From Rhodocyclaceae bacterium (lineage in GTDB: Bacteria > Pseudomonadota > Gammaproteobacteria > Burkholderiales > Rhodocyclaceae): a stretch of DNA of 64,000 nucleotides. A program made the translations under genes and the position numbers. This document shows, piece after piece, positions 58,393 to 64,000 of the stretch. Under the pieces are notes generated by a model. That model did not search any database. It was not told the DNA's origin and saw nothing but the letters and a program-made list of their open reading frames with translations. Location: assembly GCA_003963315.1 (NCBI GenBank), contig RXJP01000075.1, positions 1 through 64,000 of the forward strand, written 5' to 3'. Numbering within the stretch: position 1 is the stretch's first letter; each line of letters opens with the position of its first letter.

Positions 58393-60120
58393 TCAGCGCG
58401 AGTGCAGCTCGGCGGCCTTGGTCAGGAACTCGTCGGCGAACACCTGGGTATCCGCCGTCGCGTTCTTGATCTGCGCCGCCAGCCAGTTGTAACCGAACAG
58501 GGCGGGAATGGCCACGCCCAGGCCGGCCACAGTGGCCACCAGGGCGGCGGCGATACCCGGCGCGATGGAGTTCACGTTCACATCCCCCGCTGCGGCAATG
58601 GCGGCAAAGGTGATCATCACCCCCACCACGGTGCCCAGCAGGCCGAGGAAGGGGCCGCCAGAAATGGCGATGGTGAGCAACACAATCTGGCTGTTGATGC
58701 GCTGGCCCTCGCGGACCATGGCCGCGTCCATGGCGGCGCGGACGGAATCGAGAGCAGCGGCGGAAAGGGACTTTTCCCGTCCCGCCTTCGCCTGGTTCTC
58801 GAAGCGGTGCTTGATTTCATGAAGGCCGATGGCATACAGGCGGTAGATTGGCGAATGGCGCACCTCCTCGGCAGCCGCCAAGGCATGCACTTCCGACGTA
58901 CCCGGGGTGAGCAGGGCTTCTGGAGCTTCCTTGAACCGTTCCAGGAAAGCCGCATTGCCCTTGCGTACCCGGGAAAGGAAACGGGCCTTGCCAACCATCA
59001 CGGCAAAACTGATGACGCCCATCACAATGAGGATGCCGATCACCACCCAGCCGTCGATGGTGACCGCCCCCAGCAGGATGCTGAAATAAGACACGGACTC
59101 GCCGCCGCCTTCGTCGCCCTCGCCGAAGGACAGCAAGGCGCCGTCGGGCTGTTGGCTGCCATACAGGGCTTTGATGTAGTCGGCGGAACGGGCGGTGGAA
59201 GCCACCGTCACCTCGTCCAGGTCGCCCCGGTAGCCGCTGCCGATGGCTACGTCGCCGCCCATGTCGGCCACCGGCGCATCCACCGTGCCGGCCTCGGCGC
59301 CGTTGACGAACAGGGTCGCCTTGCCGCCGCCGATGCTCACCGCCACGTGCTGCCAGGCGCCAACCTGGAGCGGCGCCTGAGCCCGCATTTCCTTACCATT
59401 GACCGATAGGCTCAGCGTGCCGCCGGCGAGCCCCACCGACAGGCGCCTCGCCCCGTCGACCTGGCTGAACAAGGTACCGCCATTCACGTCCGCCGGCTTG
59501 ATCCAGGCGGTCATGGTGAAACCATTGGCAGCGATGACCCGCAGCGAGGGCGATGCGGCGAAAGCGATCTCGCTTTTGCCATCGAAGCTAGCCGCGCCGC
59601 CCAACGGACCTACCGCGCCCAATGTCACCTGCTTCGCCTTGGCCACATTGTTTCCACCACTCACATCCTTGGGCCCATCCGCTTCACTAAAGTGCAGCAC
59701 CAAGGCCTGGGCGGGATCGTAACTTCCCTTGCCATCCACCGCTTCTGCCTTGGCGTTTCCCCAATAGAGCCAGAACGCATCGTTCTTGGCGTTCGCGCTC
59801 AGCTTGGGCAATTGCACCCAGAGCACCGCCAGCTCATTGGTCGCGTCGTAGCTCTCGACATGAAATTTCAGCGGCGTCTTGCCGTCGGCCGCCGCCACCC
59901 GCAGGTCGGACCCGTCGGGCTTGGCCTCGGCGAAGGTGAAGTTGCCGGTATGCAAGCGCACCGCCACCGGCACGGCGATGACGCCGTTCTTCAACTCAAC
60001 GCCGCTGGCCGTGGTATCCAAGTTGATTTTGGTCTTGTGCGACCAGTCGCCGGGAAAGCTTTCCGCCATGGCGGGCAGGGCCAGCAGCGCAGCAAATAGA
60101 TATGCGAATAGTCTCATCAT
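58393..60120 (-). CDS. ExbB/TolQ/MotA proton channel with large DUF2341 and LamG-like periplasmic extension
   Basis: 575 residues. Signal peptide MMRLFAYLFAALLALPAMAE. Residues 25-130 resemble DUF2341 (VPVAVRLHTGNFTFAEAKPD; AVLWVQLPKLSANAKNDAFW; FWLYWGNAKAEA), residues 150-325 a concanavalin/LamG-type sandwich (LVLHFSEADGPKDVSGGNNV; FTMTAWIKPADVNGGTLFSQ; QVGAWQHVAVSIGGGKATLF; GYRGDLDEVTVASTARSADY). Then a membrane segment at about 355-385 and the ExbB domain to the end with GPFLGLLGTVVGVMITFAAI and APGIAAALVATVAGLGVAIP, the channel helices. So an inner-membrane proton channel carries a glycan-binding-like periplasmic module, perhaps docking on peptidoglycan or the partner surface protein. ATG 60120 is chosen; the frame is open to 60195. 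177 bases after the haemagglutinin-like gene. Confidence 0.87.
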   Translation of the reverse strand: MMRLFAYLFAALLALPAMAESFPGDWSHKTKINLDTTASGVELKNGVIAVPVAVRLHTGNFTFAEAKPDGSDLRVAAADGKTPLKFHVESYDATNELAVLWVQLPKLSANAKNDAFWLYWGNAKAEAVDGKGSYDPAQALVLHFSEADGPKDVSGGNNVAKAKQVTLGAVGPLGGAASFDGKSEIAFAASPSLRVIAANGFTMTAWIKPADVNGGTLFSQVDGARRLSVGLAGGTLSLSVNGKEMRAQAPLQVGAWQHVAVSIGGGKATLFVNGAEAGTVDAPVADMGGDVAIGSGYRGDLDEVTVASTARSADYIKALYGSQQPDGALLSFGEGDEGGGESVSYFSILLGAVTIDGWVVIGILIVMGVISFAVMVGKARFLSRVRKGNAAFLERFKEAPEALLTPGTSEVHALAAAEEVRHSPIYRLYAIGLHEIKHRFENQAKAGREKSLSAAALDSVRAAMDAAMVREGQRINSQIVLLTIAISGGPFLGLLGTVVGVMITFAAIAAAGDVNVNSIAPGIAAALVATVAGLGVAIPALFGYNWLAAQIKNATADTQVFADEFLTKAAELHSR

Positions 60121-60297
60121 GATTCTGAAGTTCAGTCGAAAAGGGATTTGTCCAGCTCCGGCAAGATTGCCCGGCATATCAGCGGGAGGGGGCACGCATC
60201 AACCATCAGCGCATTCCCCCTGCCGGAAGAAGAAACAAGCCCGCCAATTTAGTTTTTTTATGTTTCATCAAAGTGACCGGGGCATGAATTCCAGGTC

Positions 60298-63200
60298 TCA
60301 TTCATCAGGATGATTTTTTTTCTTCGCCTTGCCTGTCGAAGGTACTTGTGGCAGCACCTTTCCAGGAATGACAGGGACAGAAGACGTGCTCGGCGATGGG
60401 GCAGCCGGATCAGAGAGTGTCTGCGGAACGGGATCGCCGGATGCCAATACCTCGACGGTCAGGATGCCCTGCTTGGCTGTCTGGGTGACATCCGCAGCCG
60501 GTGGCGGCGCCTTGTTGGCGTCTGTGGCGGCGCTGGGTGTGCTCGTAGTCGCAGGCGCGGCAGGCGCAGGCGGAGGCGCCCCCACGACACTTCCCGCGTT
60601 GACGTTGTCCGAATTCTTCACAGTGCTACCACCCACCGTAATACTGCGCGCCGTGGCGCCCGCATCGCCGAAGTCAACCGACCCATGGGGCGTGTAAAGC
60701 CCGATTGCTCCGTTCGTGGCATTGGCCCCGGAACCAGCGACGGAATTGGACGTATCCAGTACGATCTGTCCGTTGCGAATCACTAATACCGGGGGAGGAG
60801 TAGCGGACACCGTTTTCGCCCCCTTGCCCAGGTCAATATTTCCCTGGTCGGCCCACGCCATGATGTCGCCGGAATCACCGATGGCCATCACCCGCGACTG
60901 GTTTACCAGGAAGTCCTTGCCTACGTAGGCATCGATATCGCCGCCGCGGATGGTGAACAACCCCTGATCCGAACCCTTTTTACTCAGGTTGGCACTGGGG
61001 CTGGCGATACCTACCGTGACGCTGCCGCCCGGCGCCAGCAAGTGAATGTCGCCTCCCTGCTCCGTCTTGATCTGGCTGTAAAACAGGTCGATGTTGCCCT
61101 TCTGGTAGCTGCCGCTCGGGAATAATGCAGCCGCCATGGCGCTCCCCTCAAGATAGAAGGGCAGCGCCTTTTGGTAGCGCGCCGACTGGCTCGCACCGGA
61201 CGCTAGCGATGCCCCCTCCGATGCGCCACGGGCGCCATAGTCATCCAACAGGGTGTAGAACGCCTTACGCAAGAAGGGGAGTTTCAACGTGTCGGGCATG
61301 GTCTGCAGTGCAGCCTTGTATTGGTCCACAGTCGGTGTAACGCTGCTGACACTGCCAGCGTATTGTGGATGGGACGTCACAAATGCTGCCAAATCAGCCA
61401 CGAACTGGTCGTGATATTCCGGGGCCAATTTGTAATGTCCGCCGTCAGCGACATAGTTGAGGAAAGCCGAATAGTCAGCCGCCGTACTCCCGGCCAACAC
61501 GGAAACGCTGGCACCACCTTCCGGCAAGTTCGGATTGTTCAGATTGCCTGCGGTGACGATCCCCGTGCCGGAACCCAGGTCCACGTTCTTGCCGGCTGTC
61601 AGGTTGAGCTGACCGGGACCATCCACCTGGAAGGCGGTGCGGGAAGCCACGTCGGTCCGGAACACGATGCTGCCACCCGCGTTGATGCTGGTCACATCTC
61701 CGGCGTTCAGATGCTGGCTGACGATGCTGACACCGTCACGAATATCGCCGGAAGCCGATACCTGCACCGGTTCATTGAATTGCGCGACGATATCGGCAAT
61801 ACCCGGGCCGGCAATGTCTCCGTTCAATGCAATCATGCGGCTAGGCTGCGTATCCGTCGCGTGCCATGGGGTAATGCTGTGGGCCAGACTGGGGATAATG
61901 AGAGAGAAGGGATTGACGCCATAGGCCAGCGGATTGGACATGCTCGGTAGCTTGTCCGCAGGCGTGTCGTACTGGGTGATATTGCCCAACTGCAATCCCT
62001 TCGCCGCCAAAAGGTCGAGCTGTCCTTCATGGCCAGGCAACTGGGTCAAACTGACGCTGATATCGCCGGTGTCTTCGTTCAGGGTAGCCACCTTCACCCT
62101 GCTCGGCGCCATGCCGCTGCCGGCAAGCGATACAGGGCCATTCACAGCCGCCATATCCACTTGGGTCTGTTCGGTATAGGTGCCGATGCTCGCTTTGTAA
62201 GCGTTGCCGGCCAGTGTGCCGGTCAGGGCAACACCACTGCTGTCTTTATAAGCGGGCGTCGTCGATAACGGATTGAAGATATTGGCCAGACCGATGCCCT
62301 GCTGGGCGACGATGCGGGCCACGGTGTCCCCAAGGGCGATCTGCGGGTTGTAAAGGGGAATGTCACTGGCACGGGTGCCAGCCGGTGCGGCGGACGACAG
62401 TTTCTTGTCAGCATTCAGGTCCAGCAGACCGTTTTCCGCGTAGTAAGTGCCACCCAGGATGGAGCCGCCTGCACGGACCGAAAGATTGCCGCCGCCATTG
62501 ATCTGAGCGAGATCTGCCCGCGCTTGGCCGTTCACCCCGGGTACCCGTCCGTTGGTAGGTATGGCAGCCGTCACATTGCTGATATCCGCCCCGGCCGTCA
62601 GCATCAAATCACCACCGCCGAAGGTGGCAAACCCGTTACGGAAGGAAGCGATGCGGGGATACCACTGGGTATTGTTGTATGCACTGCTGAATCGCACCAG
62701 CCAGTCGCCGATGGTTCCCTGGGTTGTTTCGGAAATATTGCCACCCGCAGAGACTCTTACGTCACCGCCATGGGTAGGATAAAAGTTCCGTGTTCCATTA
62801 ATAACTTGGTCGCCGGTAAAGGGTACCGTTGCTCCGGTAAATGGATCAGGGGTAACGCTGCTGTTGGATTGTGCGAAGTTGCTGGGAGTAAGGGCATCGG
62901 CAGTTCCTGCGCTGTAGACGGCAGTGCCATCCGCCAGACCGATGTTCCCTTGGGCCGTCATGGTGATGGAGCCGGCACCGGTGCGCACAAGCGGCGCATT
63001 GATCTGGATATTGCCGGTAGTGCCCGTCGTAGGCAGCACGGCGTCGGCGTTGGCAGCACTCAGGTCGGCACCCGCTGTGAAACGGTAATTCCAGGAGTCA
63101 CCGCTGAACACAGGCCGGCCGTCCCGATCAGTACCCAAATACTTGGCCCCCGTAGCCGAGGAAGCGGTAAATCCGTCAGTAATCACCGCATTGATGTTGA

Positions 63201-64000
63201 GATTTCCCCCTGCCCGCAAGGTCAGAGAACCCGGCAGCGCTGCGCTGCCATAATGCCAGGGCGTCACGGAACCGTTGCTGCTATTGAAATCGATGGCGGT
63301 ACCCACGGTCATATTGCCCGTAGTGCGCAGATCAATACCGGGGCGAACGGACACGGACAAGCCATCGCTGCGACCAGTCGTCAAGCCCGCGGCAATCGTT
63401 GGCGCATAGTTCATGAAGGCCAAGTTGTCCGCTTGCCAAAGAGCCAGGCGACTGACGTCCACCACGGCATCTCCGCTCACGTTATAAGTCTTAAAGGCGT
63501 CCACCACCACCGGTGATGAGGACGATGTGCCCTTGATGGTGCCCGCGATGGGGGCGATAGCGACCCGTGTGCCATAGTCCGGCGTAGATGTAGCAGTTCC
63601 AGACACAGAGGTAATCTGGAAACCCGTTCCGTCGTATACGGCGGTCACCACTTCGCCGACCTGAATGTCTCCGGATGCCACGGCCTGTCCGCCATTCTTT
63701 AACAAGGCCACGGTTCCCAATCCGTTCATATTCAAGGTGGTGGTGCCTGCGTTGGTGCTGTCGGCAGTGAAGCTCACCACCGTGCCCGGCACATAGGCCA
63801 TGGCCGAACTCGCCACCGAATACCCGGTGCTCTGGGTGGCGATGGTATTGGTAGACGTTGCAGTAGACGCCGCATACCAAGTGGGAGATGCAGCGGTTCC
63901 GCTGGCAACCAGAACAAACTGTGTGCCGTTATAGATCGCGAAGTAATTACCCGTGGCCAAGTCATTGGCTGCGGTAAATCCGGATCCATTATTTTTAACC
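60298..64000 (-). CDS. Filamentous-haemagglutinin-like surface protein, 5' end outside window
   Basis: At least 1233 codons are open to the window edge; the N-terminus is missing. Most of it is beta-helix-type repeat with GGxLxxxAGxxI-like rungs: LTLRAGGNLNINAVITDGFT, GSITMTAQGNIGLADGTAVY, GGDVRVSAGGNISETTQGTI, GGDLMLTAGADISNVTAAIP, GGNLSVRAGGSILGGTYYAE, GQLNLTAGKNVDLGSG, as in FHA-type two-partner secreted adhesins (the C-terminal half resembles the DUF3739 type). A phage-tail-fibre-like segment lies at about 63600-63800 (see findings). A helical insertion (about 61100-61450) interrupts the rungs. The last 90 residues are Pro/Ala/Thr-rich and end KAKKKNHPDE, a typical low-complexity tail with a basic cluster. 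No TpsB gene is in view. It heads the ExbB-ExbD-TonB-porin run. Confidence 0.85.
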   Translation of the reverse strand, partial: VKNNGSGFTAANDLATGNYFAIYNGTQFVLVASGTAASPTWYAASTATSTNTIATQSTGYSVASSAMAYVPGTVVSFTADSTNAGTTTLNMNGLGTVALLKNGGQAVASGDIQVGEVVTAVYDGTGFQITSVSGTATSTPDYGTRVAIAPIAGTIKGTSSSSPVVVDAFKTYNVSGDAVVDVSRLALWQADNLAFMNYAPTIAAGLTTGRSDGLSVSVRPGIDLRTTGNMTVGTAIDFNSSNGSVTPWHYGSAALPGSLTLRAGGNLNINAVITDGFTASSATGAKYLGTDRDGRPVFSGDSWNYRFTAGADLSAANADAVLPTTGTTGNIQINAPLVRTGAGSITMTAQGNIGLADGTAVYSAGTADALTPSNFAQSNSSVTPDPFTGATVPFTGDQVINGTRNFYPTHGGDVRVSAGGNISETTQGTIGDWLVRFSSAYNNTQWYPRIASFRNGFATFGGGDLMLTAGADISNVTAAIPTNGRVPGVNGQARADLAQINGGGNLSVRAGGSILGGTYYAENGLLDLNADKKLSSAAPAGTRASDIPLYNPQIALGDTVARIVAQQGIGLANIFNPLSTTPAYKDSSGVALTGTLAGNAYKASIGTYTEQTQVDMAAVNGPVSLAGSGMAPSRVKVATLNEDTGDISVSLTQLPGHEGQLDLLAAKGLQLGNITQYDTPADKLPSMSNPLAYGVNPFSLIIPSLAHSITPWHATDTQPSRMIALNGDIAGPGIADIVAQFNEPVQVSASGDIRDGVSIVSQHLNAGDVTSINAGGSIVFRTDVASRTAFQVDGPGQLNLTAGKNVDLGSGTGIVTAGNLNNPNLPEGGASVSVLAGSTAADYSAFLNYVADGGHYKLAPEYHDQFVADLAAFVTSHPQYAGSVSSVTPTVDQYKAALQTMPDTLKLPFLRKAFYTLLDDYGARGASEGASLASGASQSARYQKALPFYLEGSAMAAALFPSGSYQKGNIDLFYSQIKTEQGGDIHLLAPGGSVTVGIASPSANLSKKGSDQGLFTIRGGDIDAYVGKDFLVNQSRVMAIGDSGDIMAWADQGNIDLGKGAKTVSATPPPVLVIRNGQIVLDTSNSVAGSGANATNGAIGLYTPHGSVDFGDAGATARSITVGGSTVKNSDNVNAGSVVGAPPPAPAAPATTSTPSAATDANKAPPPAADVTQTAKQGILTVEVLASGDPVPQTLSDPAAPSPSTSSVPVIPGKVLPQVPSTGKAKKKNHPDE

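Noticed and set aside
57721-59409. 562-codon plus-strand open frame opposite exbD and exbB
   Set aside because: His/Gly/Arg-rich shadow; the ExbB and ExbD readings are unambiguous.
1-64000. CRISPR arrays, tRNA/rRNA genes, insertion sequences
   Set aside because: Looked for direct repeats with spacers, tRNA-like cloverleafs and transposase motifs; none was convincing.

Overview
The window is a high-GC, gene-dense chromosomal segment, most likely from a betaproteobacterium (Rhodocyclales/Nitrosomonadales-type). The main clue is an exopolysaccharide locus of the methanolan (Eps) type with an exosortase B, EpsD, EpsE, EpsF, EpsG, EpsI, EpsL and an EpsB-type priming transferase, accompanied by PEP-CTERM proteins. 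No rRNA, tRNA, CRISPR array or insertion sequence was recognised. Both ends are cut: galU loses its 3' part at base 1 and a filamentous-haemagglutinin-like gene loses its 5' part at base 64000.

Region 1 (1-19837, almost all minus strand) makes sugar nucleotides and assembles the repeat unit. It holds galU, manC, the dTDP-rhamnose genes rfbC/A/D/B, epsI, a UDP-xylose synthase-like gene, seven glycosyltransferases (two are paralogous membrane GT2 enzymes with a processive-type QxxRW motif, one is a WecG-type transferase fused to a STAS-like domain), a fused oxidoreductase/epimerase, a secreted ankyrin protein and a Wzx-type flippase. Region 2 (20027-27981, plus strand) has a Wzy/ligase-like polymerase, another glycosyltransferase, two acyltransferases (one frameshifted) and a large secreted glycosidase-like protein. 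Region 3 (28009-32999, minus) is the export and chain-length operon epsD-epsE-epsF-epsG-xrtB.

Region 4 (33331-43324) is an island of exosortase substrates: six proteins with PEP-CTERM tails and one subtilase with an IPTL-like tail, plus a small secreted zincin-like protein. Region 5 (43457-47576) has epsL, the priming transferase, a lytic transglycosylase and an exosortase-associated CPBP/CAAX-type membrane protease. Region 6 (48009-53606) is a cyclic-di-GMP module: LapG protease, LapD receptor, two PilZ proteins and a CBS-GGDEF-EAL enzyme.

Region 7 (53238-64000, minus) looks like one long operon: a haemagglutinin-like surface protein, an ExbB with a large periplasmic DUF2341/LamG-like extension, two ExbD, TonB, a porin, a periplasmic coiled-coil protein, a DsbA-like protein and PilZ. 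It is my best candidate for an incompletely described envelope system. Taken together the window encodes a biofilm/floc matrix: polysaccharide synthesis and export, exosortase-sorted matrix proteins and proteases, and c-di-GMP-controlled surface adhesion. All functions are inferred from sequence reading; no database search was run.
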